From Siderastrea radians (lineage: Eukaryota; Cnidaria; Anthozoa; Scleractinia; Rhizangiidae), in the NCBI GenBank assembly GCA_964017195.1, contig OZ024895.1, forward strand, positions 13,614,534 through 13,678,533: a DNA stretch of 64,000 bases, written 5' to 3'. Below, in pieces: positions 1-13,200 of the stretch. A program made the translations under genes and the position numbers. Positions within the stretch are counted from its first letter, which is position 1. Every line of letters begins with the position of its first letter. The notes below the pieces were generated by a model. It saw only the letters and a list, made by a program, of their open reading frames with translations, was not told where the DNA came from and did not search any database.

Positions 1-1168
1 TTCCAAGGTTGAATCCAATATTGTAATCACCCAACCGTAGCGTCATTTGAAATGTCTTGCATAGATTGGATGAATAATGGAGTAAATTCTCATTTGGAAC
101 CAGTTTGTGTTACACAACCTTGCTTGTTACGCAAACTTCAAAGAAATCGCCACTGCTGGAAGAAAGCCAAGCAAACGCTATATATCTATCCCTCATTTGT
201 CAACTGAGGTCTACTACATTTGTTCCAAATGTTGCGTTACGGATAGTCAGCCTTCACATTGCCTGTGAAAATAGAAGAAAAATTGTTTGATCAAACGACA
301 ATCTAATAAAGCTCTTTAAAAATGGGAGAGACTCTTAAAGAAAACAATTGTTTTTACCACGAAAAAAGAGCAAAATAAGTAAGAATAAAACATCTTTTTT
401 TCCACGAGAAAACTACAATTCGTATCTTCAAAACCGCCGTATAATTTTCATATTATACAGATAATAGTGTTTATCTGGGAACAATTTGGTGTAGCAAGTT
501 AGGTTACCATAGCAACCACATTTTGAGAAACATTTTTTGAGAATTTTGAATTTTCTTCCTTTTTATGAAAGATACTTCACGTTACGTTACTGTTACATTT
601 TTAGAACATTTAAGTGGTCTTCTGTTGACTTTATTTGGTTTTTCGGCTAAATCTTGGTGTTTTTCGGAGGTTTTGGAACAATTCAAGAAATCCAAGATGG
701 TGAATCTGTGGTGGCCGCCATTTGGGAACATGTTATAATTCTTCGTCACCATTTTGTGATGTGACTGTCAAAGAAAACAATTTTGGAGACACTAAAAATC
801 TATGAGTTATGCAAGGGGACGGAATCCCCAGTCTTAAAAGAGCAAATATAGAGTTAAGAGTGGTATATGTTTCAGTAAAACACTTCACTGTACCCTTCAG
901 ATTCGAGTTCCTTCATGATATTTTGAATGGGAGAGGAGTGGAGCACAAGTGCCCTGATTTTTTTCTAAGTTTACTTTTATTTTTTCTTTTATCCTGTAGT
1001 TTTGTTTGTCACTTCTTTTATGACCCTGCATTTAAGAAAATCATGTTAAGAGTTTGTCCGGAAGCTGTCTCAGTGCTAAGTTAAACAATCCCCTTCAGCG
1101 CCGGGTTAGCATAATGTCAGGTACGTTTCGAGCTTTCCTTAAATGAATCTATCTGTTGTAAATACTAG
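1..1168. other. Upstream sequence, no gene recognised
   Basis: Presumably an intron of the receptor kinase gene that continues to the left, because the first exon traced at 1169 is internal. AT-rich, with no convincing splice-bounded reading frame. An open frame at 809-1084 ends in a low-complexity Leu/Phe run and has no coding character. Confidence 0.4.
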
Positions 1169-1239
1169 ATTGCGAGCTTGTACAACCTGCCTAACAATGC
1201 TGGAAAACAGCTTTATGAACTGGAAGTTGTAAATTTCTG
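1169..1239 (+). CDS. RTK exon: first half of SEA-like module
   Basis: Bounded by AATACTAG and by GTGAGT. It reads from [12 protein letters not shown] to LEVVNF and leaves TG, which the next exon's G completes as Trp. The pattern (amphipathic helix, then a strand ending in VVNF) fits the part of a SEA domain that precedes its GS cleavage turn. Earlier SEA residues should lie in an exon to the left that I could not find. Confidence 0.55.
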
Positions 1240-4200
1240 GTGAGTGTGCTGCATGCATTGTTTGATGTGATTGATAATTAAGATAAGGCATTATTTTCGT
1301 TTATAAAGCGGCTTCCACCATAAATCAAAACTGCTAAAAATAAATAGCTTAAACAAATACAAAAGCTAGGTTCCAAGATAACTGTGCATTGCAAATCATG
1401 CTATGAAAATTTATTTGAATAATATAAATCTATTGTTAACAGCGAAACATCGACGGTAATGCTAAAAAACACTATAGTTAGTTCTTGCTTGGCGCGTCTT
1501 TTACACTTTTAGAACAATTAGTGCTCTTTTACTGTTTTTCTATTTTATTTTATTTTATTTTATTTTGAAACTTCTTTGGAGTTTCGAAAAATAGCAAGAA
1601 ATTCCAAGAAAACCAAGATGGTCGTTTTTTGTTCTTTTATGCCATGTGACGTTATCAGCTCAGCGTGTTAAAGTTGTTGTCTCTTGCGTGCCTTCACAAC
1701 CTCAGTCAAAATACGCACAAAAAGCTTGTTTTTACTCAAATAGACTACGGAATTAAGTCTCAAATCCACTCATTTCTCATGTCACTTCTCTAAGTACCGT
1801 CGTAGGTACGAGTCAGCTACTCGTTCCCACCATTCAAACATTTTCGCTTTCAAGCTATGGCAAATAATTTCTTTTTTTTTGTCTAGAAAATGATACCACG
1901 CAGTCGATTAGAAATAAGTTTTCACCCACCAACTGGTGATTTTTGCCTCTTTGAACGTTCCATTTTTGGTTTAGTTGTGTCACTTAAAGGGAAAATTTTG
2001 CAAGAAAAGAGGCGATGTAAAACAGTTTGACAAAATTCATCCTTAGAGCCAAGACAGCTTGCGATACATTAGCCTTGTTGCTACGAACAAGTCAAAGCAA
2101 ATCAACACGCGAGAGTTCGATCAGTTATTCTAACATTGTTTCTATTGTCTTGTTTTGTTTTTAATTGCTTGGTAATTCCAAATAAACATGGAATTCTCCC
2201 AGGGGGTTTGAATGAGACGTTACGTCCAAATACTTGGAGATCGTCTAGCTGACAGAGGAAACATAACTACACCCTTCTGTAACACACCTCCCTAGTTGCT
2301 AGTAGATTTTTGAAAAATCCCTGGTGAGTTTTATATATAGTTCTCCCTGGTGTAGAAATTAGTTTCCCTAATGGAATGTATTCTTATGAGTTTCTCACCA
2401 AAAGTCCTCATTCCCCCTCAAAATGCTGGAAATCGCGTTTCCGAGAACCTAAATTCGTTGCAGTGCAAAGAGTGGTAAACAATTTCACTTGGGGTGATTT
2501 CTTTCATCAGGGAAGGGTCGAGTATCTGGGCTATTGTTCAGTTGCATTTTAAAGAAGGGGTCAGTGACCCGTTACAGCCTCTACGAGATGCCGTATCTGA
2601 TGGAAAGCTTGGGCCATTCACCGTTGATAGACAGCTGGATCTAAATCCAAGTATATGTTAGACTTTGAGTTCGTTATTTCATTGCACTATTTACTGCTTA
2701 AAAGTATTTATTCTAATGCATGGCGAGAAATTCGAGACAGGCATGCGCAATGACAGTTGACACTTAGAAAATATCAGGGCATTTCACAATACAGACAATT
2801 GACTAAGAAAAGAATAAAAATCGAAAAAAACTGTCCTCAAAACATTCGCAACCCTCGGTTTCTATCAGATTCGATGAGTACTGCTGTTCCTTTAACTGAA
2901 TTTGCTTTAATTCTCACCTTGCAAGTTGTATCCGTTGCGGTTTTGAGATAAACAGTAACCCGACAGTAAGCATAACTTTTGAACAAGCTTTGTGTGACTG
3001 TCCTCTCCAAAAGGCCAAATGATACCCTGCTTAAGCGCTCCAGTTCGCGTTATAACTTATCTTACACACCAGTTTCCATCTCTTACGTGAACTCGAAGGC
3101 GCTTTCTTTCAGGTCGAAGTCCATTTAACATTCGCCGATTTGAATCCTCTGCGGTATCCAGAAGGAAAAACATGGTAAATTTCAGTAAACATCCCACGGC
3201 TAAAATCTATGAACTTCGATCTGCAATATCTCCACCGAAAATCATCCAAATTTCCTGAAAAACATCTCGCTCGGAAGATAATTTACTACCTTTTCTGTTG
3301 CTATTCAAACTCTGGACAGTATCTTTGGTCAGCAGCTTTTATTTAAGGGTAAACATCGTTGTGTTTCACCCTTCCATTTGTATCGTGACTATGAGCCCGT
3401 GTCACACCGCTTTTATCAGCGGCTTATGCCATTTTAAAGAGGTATGAATGTAAGCCGCACGAAAAAACATGTCTCGGATTTCTCGCCATGGTCCAAATTT
3501 CATCTGCACATTGAAACAATACACTTACCTGTTAGCATATATAATCACTGCAAGAGATAGGTTCATTTTTTACGGTTCCTCGCAATTTTGTGGCATTTCA
3601 ATGAAAATGAATTGAAACATTTAGTCATTTCAGTTGCTGCAGGTCCTACATGCCTGCATCTGACAAAATACGATGTACATATATATACACGTATCAGACA
3701 GCAATTCTCTAATGAAGCTTTACATACAAATTGTACGCTATTTTATCTTGGTCGAAACCAAATTAAGCCGCGGAGCGGTGACAATGTGCTGCGAGCTACA
3801 ACGAGCAGCCAGAGGGATAGTGGCTGCCATGAACACGGCAACTTCCCTGAACAAAGACACGTCATGCCCATGTCATGATCATGGGTAGACATAACTCGTT
3901 CAAATAAAAATAACGCACAGATTAGCGCTACGTTAATGGTTGACAAAGTATTACTCCACTTTAAATTCTCTAACCACATCCAGTTCCGTTATGGTAAGTA
4001 CTTTTTGGAAGAACAAAATTCAACCAGAGCTAACACATTCAGTTTTCACTTTAGTTTTAGTTTCCACTGAGCCAACGCCAACGGATTTTGATTCAGGTAT
4101 GTTAGTCTAACAAATTTATAAATATCGTGTCCCAAAAATAAAACAAAACCTGAGAAAATGTTTCCATTGGAGAGTACAAGCAGACTCGAACTCGGTTGTA

Positions 4201-7200
4201 ATTTTTATGAAGCAAGAAATAATGAAACGGCAATAAAGAATTACATATCCCTTAAATACACAACCCACAAAACAATACAGCATGCAGCAAACGCATAGTT
4301 TTCCTTGCGCAGAGACTCGACAGGCATTTTTCAGGGACAGACTTTAGTCGATCAAACAGATTTAAGTTTTAGTTTGCAGGAGTCCCTAATCTCTATATTA
4401 CCATGGTATTTTTCCCTTCAAATTTCTAACCACTTCCAGGCCTGCTTTTAGTGACATCATGTGGTATTTTTTTGAACTGTAGAAAACAAACAGAACTAAA
4501 AGATAAATAATTCCAATTTATATATTTTTAGTTTCCACTGAGCCGACGCCTACGGAAAATGATTCAGGTATGTTGTTCCAACACATTTTCTTGGTATCGC
4601 GTCGTATAACTAAAACAAAACCAGCGAAAAGTTTCCATCGTAGAGCAGTTCACATCTTTTTTTAGATTCGGGCGCCGTACGTGCAAACTTATACCCCCAC
4701 TGAGGTACAAGGAGGGTTAGTGGAGCCCCACCCTTGAGTTTTTGTTCTGTTAATATTTCGAACTGCAGCGAAACCTGCACTAAGCGAACGCATATTAAGC
4801 GGACACTCTATATTAAGCTGATACCAGCTTAAGAGAGCGTCCGTGTAAGAACGGACAAGGCTTTTTTCGGACCTTCGCCGATTTCCCTGATTTTTTCAGT
4901 GAAAGTCGACAATTATATCACAGTAACAAATATCACATTTATTTGGATCAATTCGATATTTTATATTTTTTGCGAGGCGATTTTCAAAGTCACCTCAAAA
5001 CCACGCAATTCGCCATTGGAGACTCCGTAGATTTGCCATAAATGACGGTCGCTACCAAAACTTTATTACTCAATTTAACGATCTGATTTTTTTACATATT
5101 AAAGTTTCATCTTCCCTCGATAGTGTACAGGTTTAATAATTGAGATCTATTTAAGTTTCGTTAAGTTATGATTTTTTTAAATTGACTCCCAACAAACTCC
5201 GAAATGTTGAAAACGCGACATGCCTGTAGTTGAAAGCCATTTTGTCGAATGTGGGACCTGATCTAGAATCGTGTCTATTGTAACTCAAAAGTACTAACAC
5301 CATTATAGAAATGTATGAAATAAAATTTGTGGGCACTCTTTACTGCGCCCCGTACAGAGCTCCGCGAAATTCCCAAATGTTCGCCATTTTGATCCAAAAT
5401 AAACAAAACGCTTGAGCGACCGATAAACCAATTTCAGAACCGTAAATGTTTGGAGATGCGTTAAAATACTGCTAGAAGTCAGACTGTAAATGGCAAATAT
5501 GTTTCTTTCGCCGTTTCAACCGTTTTAGCCGATTTCTCGGTATTTTCAACGCTCACAGCAATAAATATATCACTTTCGATCAGTATGCAAATTTGGCAAA
5601 AGCCCGTGTTGTCACGGAACATCTATCGATCTGTTTACCGGCCGCAAACAATTTGCCTAAAAACGTTACCAAAGCAAAGATTTCCTTCTTACCTGGTCAG
5701 GCGATAAGATTCTTTAAGCTTCTATGTAAAAGTTTTCTTTTTGTTTGTGGCTGTAAAGAGGCTGTTTTCATTTCCCACGCTGCGATAAAACAGTGTTTGT
5801 TTTGACGCAAGACTGACTTGTTCGTTTCAGACTAATTCAATTAAAACCAGCCAGGCTGTCTAGTTTGGCAAAACCCGGGTTGTTGTTTCGCTTGGTCTTT
5901 TCGAGGGGATTATTCCAAGAGAATTCACGATCCAAAAAATGCCTTCTTGTATTGAGTAGGAACTTGCTGATTTGCTGTTGAGAGTGTCAAATAGTTATGC
6001 CGCTTGTCATTAAAAAAAAAAATGCCGCTTGTCAAGACTCACAAATTTCATACAGGTTCCTGATAGAGAGTGTGTGGGGGGGGGGGGGGTGGGGTGGGGA
6101 TTAGGTGGTGGTGAAGCCGATTTTCCAGTCCAAGCTTATTGTTTTCCCGAATTTTCCAAATTCAAATCCCAGTTCTATATTAGTTTTTACTTGTGACCCC
6201 CAGTCCCAGTCACCCAAATTCCATTTTCCCAGCGATAATTTGCCCTATTCTTTTTTCCATTTTACCCCCTTCAGGCCCTTCCTCATAAACAAACAGTTAT
6301 TCGATGAACATCAACTGAAGTCTCTGAACTATTCGAGACAAAAAAGGACAAAAAACCAACAGTTGGGGCTCTACAATTGGAAGACATCGTATTGACGTGA
6401 CTTTAATAATATTGTGAGAATTAATTTATCTGTCATAAAAAAGTAAATTTAATTAAAAATTAGTGGGCGGGGGCATTAAAGTTTACTCTGAAACCAGAAA
6501 ATAAATACGTAACACAAATGTGCATTTCGTGCTCTATTACCATCGGAAATTGAAGAGAGTCGCGATCCCTGCTACGAAATATGTTTTTTGACAACATAAA
6601 TATAACAAATATGAAAGAACCCGCTTTTTTCCATTTTGCCATTAACTCATCATGTCTTGATAACAGAAAACTGTATTTCGTGAAAAGAGGATCGCAATAT
6701 TAACGGCATTTTACTAAGTTTAACCTTATGTACTTATATGCACGTGAATTTTTCTTTGCAAGGTAAGTGACTTGTACATCTCTTTATAATTCAGGGGCGT
6801 AGCGAAGTGGGGTCCTGGGATGCCCGTGACCTCCCTTTGTGGGACAGTTTTTGTTTTTGGAAAAAAAATATACAAACATGGCGAAAACGCGCAAATCTTA
6901 CGATCAAACATGGCATCAATGTATTAAATATTTCTTTACCAGTGCTATATACCCAATTTATGCAGCTATTTTGCAGGCTTGTCCCTCCCCATGGGCTCCT
7001 GCCCTCCCCCATGCTCACTGCTCAGGGGTTTCGTTTCGCGCTTGCGCCGTTCGACTGTTTGACTGTTCTGTCCGGTATCCGGGGGTCACTCGAAGAATGC
7101 ATGACGGGAGGGGGGGTCCGACGTATTTTTATGGGTTGAAAATTTACACGCTCGGGATCATTCACGTATTTGTTTAGGTCTTAAAAGAATACGGGAATTT

Positions 7201-10200
7201 TTTTCAGTTTTTGGGTCGTATCTCCGAGCGAACTTTTCGTTTCGGGTTTTCGTTGCGATCAGTGGATCAGAAAAATATTGATTCGAACTTTTTTTTTCAG
7301 CGACGTGTGTATTTTTTTGGGTTGGAAATTTTGATGTCAGGTATTTTTTTGGGTCTCAAATTTCAGGCTTGTGTATTTTTTTGGGTTTGCAATATGAAGC
7401 TCCGTCGGATCCCCAGTCATGTATACTTCTAGTACCCCCCCCCCCCCCTGGGGTCCGGTAGCTCATTCACAAAAAAAATATTTTCAGAAGTGTGAAAATT
7501 GGTCAAAAACACAACGCGGATGTCGACGTGACAATCTGTTCAGTACGCTGGGTCTAACATAGTGAGTGTCACCCCCCCTTCAAGAATCCTAGCTATGCCC
7601 CTGTATATTCATTCGTTTTCAATGAAAGCATTCACATTCTTGTATGAACAGCCTTAGTTGTTCAATCAGCTCTTTCTTTTTGTCTTTCGATTTGAATGGG
7701 ACCTCAAAATGGCGCAAGATTTCTTTCAGCATTGGCACGTTAAATTTGTTCAGTTTATGTTCTCTCGCACACTCGCACAGGTTAAATGCATCGTATGACA
7801 GTGGGTGCTGCGGCCTCAGTTCGTTCACTACCTCTTCAACAAGCTGTTGTCTATCGGCTTCTTCATCCTCCAGCAATAGGTCTCTGGGACTCAGGTCGAT
7901 TTCTCCTGGTTCCTGTTTTCTTCGTCTGGCCGCTGCAAGGCGGGAAAAGAAGCTCTTCACTTGGCTCTTGGTCAGCCATTCTTCTCTGTCAAATAAGCGA
8001 TCGTTCTGCTCGTCTCTTGCCTTTCGCATATCGCTTGACACCTGCTGAGGGTCAGCTTTGAGCCCGGTCTGTTCGCCGAGATCAAATCTTGCTGTAAGGT
8101 AATTTCTTACCTTGTCGCTGAACCTAGGTCCTGTTCGTAGCTTAGGTAGGGCCCAACCCATATTAATAGCTTGGTTTGAAGGCGAAGAATCTTGTACACC
8201 CTGCTTGGTACTAGATTCCGACGCATCATATTCAGTAATGCGGACTGTTGAAGTGAACATGTCCACCCAATCCTTACGAATCTTATCGTACAGTGTTTCC
8301 GTCTTCTTCTCATCCTTCATGCAGTGGTCCCCGATGTCCAAATGGGACTCAAGTTCCGAGAAAGTCGTAAAACTCTTTATACATCCGGGCTCGGAGCATT
8401 CAAACATATCTAACTCCGCATCGGCTGAATCAGTGTCATCGTCTGAGCTCTCGAGAACAGTGTCTTAAGATTGGTAAACGCGTGTTTCTCTACAGGTAAA
8501 AAACTCTTCACAAACGACGAGGCCGGTGTTACCTTGGCTTTTAGAAAGTAGCTTGTTGAAGGGAATCTCCTTACCACGACCTACTCCGTACGACCTCCAG
8601 ACACGAATGCCTTCCTCCTCAATCTGGAAGTTGTGTAGCTTGCTGAAGCCATCTATCTTGTTCACTTCTAACGTGTTTTTCGCCTCGTCAACTGCACAGA
8701 CGCACGCGGATGTACCTTTAACTGGTCTCTCTGATAGCGCTCTCCTCATGTCCGTTGCTGTTAGAATGTCATGGCCTTCGTTACAGTGTCGTCGGATGCC
8801 TGTTTTCATCGGACATAAGATTCGATCACACACATCCTTGCCGTACTGTGGCTCTGAGTAGTCGTAACGACAAACGGTGATGCCTACTCGCTGACCGAGA
8901 TCTTTTGCTGCAGCTATAAGAGAGTTATTATGATAACATCCCGCTTCGTCTGAGCGCAGGTAAACCTGGGTGACATGCGGCTTCTGGGTCTTGATTACTT
9001 TCAGCGTGCTCTCGACGATTGAACAGACGGCGAACCAATCCTGCTGACATGTGTCGAAGAGGTGAGCATATGACTGCAGCTCTAGATGGCCTGCTTTCTC
9101 CAGATCGCTGGAGATGACTGTCGAGATGTGCCAACTCAACCCTCTCTTTCCGTACCAATCCGATTGCTTTTCGCGATAATTGAGCTGCAGGAACTTCATC
9201 GCCCAGTCCATTACAATAAGTGCAGAGTTTGGATTATCAGAAATCATCTTCAGCTGATCTTGCTTTGCTTCTTCCTGGTTGACGGATCGGACAATATGGG
9301 CCTTCCACGCCAAGATATCTGAGCGTGCCTGCTTGAAATCATATAGAAGATCATCTTGTTGCTCTTTGCTGTAAGGGTTCCAGGATGAGCCTCGAATGTG
9401 ACCTTCTACTTCATCAAGAACATTTCGCAGGTCCTGACAATCATCACAAGTTTCCAAGTGCTGATGAGAGCAGCTCTCCTGGAAATCGGGATCTCCTTCG
9501 TCGCTGAGGGCGAATTTGCGACAGTGGTCTGGGCATTCAGCCTCCTCTGGTTTACAGTGAACGCGATAGCCAGTCTTCAAGTAGCGTTTCGCTTCTTTTA
9601 ACTTTTCTATGATTTCAGCGCACCATTCTCTATTCAGTCCTCCTTTCTCGAGATCGTCAACTATCATTTCTGCTGTGTAAAAACCAGCGGAACCGTCAGC
9701 AGCCGTGTTGTCTAGTCCTTGCATTGACTTTCTTTGAGAGGCTTCTCTAACTTGTAGAATTTTGAACAAAGTAGAACGACTGAGTGATTCACATTTCTCC
9801 TCCTGGCAGAAATGCAAGTACTGGCTGATCATTGTTGAACGTGTAACTGTTCGAACGACATTCGGCATCTCAATGGTTTCGCCACTGTCAAGCTTCAACA
9901 ACTTTGTTCCGTATGATACGTCTTGATAGAAATACGGGCGATTAACGAATTCTATGAAATGATCCACTTTGCTCATGTCAACCCTTACACGATGATGTTT
10001 TGTCTTCTCAGGAACAGTACCGGGACCCAGGTTCCTTGGATGACATCGTGCTCTGCGTATTTGACGTGAAGAAAGCTTGCCATACGGTGCGTGGAGCTTT
10101 TTCAAAGTGCTTACCGAGTACTTGTAGGCGTATAAACTCAGGATTTACGTCTTCGTGTTCCTGTTCTTGGCATATTTGTACGCGCACATTAGAGTTTTTT

Positions 10201-13200
10201 ACCATGTCATCGGCCATGGCTTCGCCGTCTGCTTTTCCTTGAACGCCAGCGGTCATCATGGCCTGGAACAGCTGTTTCCCGTCATGAGGGGCTATCACAT
10301 CGCACACCAGCATGCAGTCTTCAGTTTGCTTTCTGGATGCAATGCTGCCTTTGTGCTGCTGTGCTTTTCTTCCAGGAGTCCAGCTGCGATGTCAGGGGTT
10401 CTCGCGCACTAGATATCGTGCTGGCGATCTCGTCCATGGCAGAGTTGTATGTACTCAAGGTCTCTACGGTACTCTCATAAGACATGGCTCTAGCGACTTC
10501 TGGTGTCCAACATGGGCTGATAGTATGCAGCGAATCAAGAGCAGGTAGCTCTCGGAAGGGCGTTGTTTCCATCTGAGCTGCATGTTCGCTTATAGCAGTC
10601 TTTGCTTTTGTCTTTGCAGTTCTAAAAAAGAATCCAAACTTATTTAGAGAACGTGCAGTACAATCGAACTGGATCAAAAGGCACAATAAACTGTGTAACT
10701 TTGAACCTCCTGCGCCCTTGGAGGGCTTTGACTGAGGCTTAAATAATTCCTATGGCATTTACAACAAGAAACACTAGGCAAAGAGAAAGAAACAACATTT
10801 TATTCAACAAACCTTTCAACATCTTTTTGAGGAGCCGCGGCTGCTTGGTCCTCTGTCTGTTTGTTAGGATTTTGCCATCCTAAATTTAGAAGTCGCTCAG
10901 CATGCTTCTTTCGGCAAGATGTGCAGATAGCTGTGTATATAAATGCAACACTGAGTAAAAGCTCTAATTTAAGCTTTTTCATATACGGTAGATGATCTAA
11001 TAAACCCCGGCGGCTAAATTAAATTTTAGGGGTTCTAGCGGAGCGTTAAATAGTTATGAGGCTGTAACCGCAACGTCAACAAACAAATAAGACGCGCATT
11101 TTGCTCGCGGAGTAAGATAGAAAACAGCGTTATTTTGTGAGTAGGTAACTAATCTAATCTGCGCCAAGTGAAATATTCTCTTGTCTGCGCTAATGCAAAG
11201 CCTAGAGATGTCGTTCATAGTTCGACACCGATGTCTGCATCGCCATTAGAGTCAATCTTGTTGACATCGTTGGCCTTTTCGACGTCCGAGTCAAGCAAAA
11301 AAACTACATTGCGTGATATTACGCTGTGCAGCGTTTCCCTGGATTCTGAGGTGATTCTTGCATAGGGGGCGTCTATAAACTTTACACGTCAAAGGAGGCG
11401 TTTATTAGATACGAAGCGTTTATTTGAGAGTGGACGTTTACTAGATCATTCAGAAGAAGACGTCCATTCTCGTCCCCATAGCCCTTTCGTTTCTCTTAGC
11501 CGGCTGGGCCTTGGCACGAGAAAACGAAGGGCTCTGGAGACACAGGATTTTCAGTCCTAGATTCTAGGACTTCCGGTCTTCATGTATGCAGTCATGACGT
11601 TTCAAAAGAATATATGAGAGAGTCGTTACATTTACGACTTCCGTTTAGGAATTCTTTGTTCCAAACAGCCAATCAAAAAAGTTCGATTTAATTCAAAAAT
11701 CCTATGTCCCCAGAGCCCTTCGTTTTCTCGTGCCAAGCCGGCTAAGAGAAACGAAAGGGCTATGGGGACGAGAATGGAAGACGTCGTGTTCAAAGTCTAT
11801 GCCATGTGTTTCAGGTATAATTATATGAAAGGGGTACCTTTTTTCAGTAAAAGGTACACAAAAGGGGAACGATTTCTGTCAAAGTGATTCATAAAATGGT
11901 GAGGGTTTAGAGCTCGGGGCGGAGCCTTCCCGTATAAAATTTTTTGGAGTAACCCCCCATCCCCCCTTTCCCTGGGAGGATATATTTCACTCAAATTGAT
12001 CGGGGTAGTTTTAACGCTGTTTTTTTAAAAAATGGTCAACTCCGCACTTGGTCATTTTCACAGCCGTTGGGAACGTCACGCAATGCACCCTCAGGGAGAA
12101 GCGTCGCGTGACGATGCTCGCGCATAATATCCCCCCTGTGCCTTTTGCCAGTTAGGTTTTCAGTGTTGACTGGCATGTATGACATCATTCGATTACTTTT
12201 TTGAAGGAATTCAGACTTGTAAAATCAGGGAAGATAGTGGAAATACTGTTTCGGTTTTTTTTTATCTGCGTCAACTACTAGCGAGGCAAGCAGTATAAAA
12301 TTGATAAAAAAAATTGAACAGAGGATCATGAAATGCTGTTTTAATAATACGAAAACAAAACTTATCGAAAAACTAACAATGCGGAATTTTCTCATCAAAA
12401 TCACAAGGAAAGAGGTACTTACGTGAACCGACAGCAGTAGTGATCTTGCCAAACAAAACAGATATTTCTTCTGTCATTTGGAAGTTGATTACGTGTCTTC
12501 CTGACACACTTACAGTCTTCCCGGTATGACCAGGATGTTGGCATGACTTTGGTGCTCGCCAGAATCTTCCCAATGAGTGTCTGTGCTTTGGGCAAATGGT
12601 CATGCCTGCGAGTTGGCTCTCCGACAAACCGCGAATACCTGCTCTCGCCATGATCAGTTCGGCTTCCGTAACATCGCCGCATTTCGATAAGTGGCAGCTC
12701 GACAAATGAGCTGAAATATCTGAGTTGCACTCAGAGAGCAACACATGGCTCTTCTCATTCCTACTAGATCCACACGGAGTCTGTAATATCTCGTGAAGAG
12801 AGCAATTGGATGCAATAGCTGCCATTTCGTGCAGAAAGGACGCCCAAGGATTTTCTCGAAATTAAACAAAATCGCTGACATCACGGTCGGTTTAAATTGA
12901 ATTAGACGGAAACAAACAAGTAAGTTTGCAAAAACAAACATTGATTTATCCCAATTGCAATATAGAGGTATTTGTATTTTATGTCTACGATGATTTTTTG
13001 TAGAACTTGCTTTGCCGCATTGGAGCCCGATAGTTTTCAAAAATACTGTTCTAATATGCAAACCGCTTGTTCAACGAAAATCAGGGATTTTCCTTGTTTC
13101 CACAAGACCAGACTGGAATGTTTTTTTTTTGAATAAATCCCCCCTCCCCCCGAAAAAAACAAACAAGCAAATAAAACCCCTTTTGGGTATGAAAAAACAT

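Larger units (their letters stand above)
7619..12825 (-). pseudogene. Element K transposase gene (DDE-like), disrupted
   Basis: The order on the minus strand is: exon 1 at 12825-12423 (Cys/His-rich start, [13 protein letters not shown]), donor GTAAGT; then coding from about 10621 in three frames. The first block (10621-10321) ends KAN-stop, but skipping one T restores EDCMLVCDV in the second block (10318-10008). A further shift leads into the core block (to 8468), and an in-frame TAA at 8465-8467 separates it from the C-terminal block (8464-7619). The core has IVMDWAMKF (first Asp), [12 protein letters not shown] (second Asp) and GKDVCDR/CNEGHD as third-acid candidates, plus a Cys/His cluster near CPDHC and CDDC. 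The tail has a C2H2 finger (FECSEPGC...SHL) and a SAP-like stretch ([11 protein letters not shown]). It would cut and paste the element if intact. The exon 1/2 phases also disagree by one base. Confidence 0.8.

Noticed and set aside
3113..3174. Splice-bounded open stretch ([20 protein letters not shown])
   Set aside because: Good AG and GT borders, but no phase fits between the SEA exon and the stalk exon.
5593..5805. 70-aa frame present identically in both arms of element K
   Set aside because: Conservation is explained by the inverted repeat; no start context or coding sign.
7644..8048. + strand frames opposite the transposase (7644-8468, 8526-8861, 9398-9601)
   Set aside because: Shadows of the minus-strand transposase coding region.
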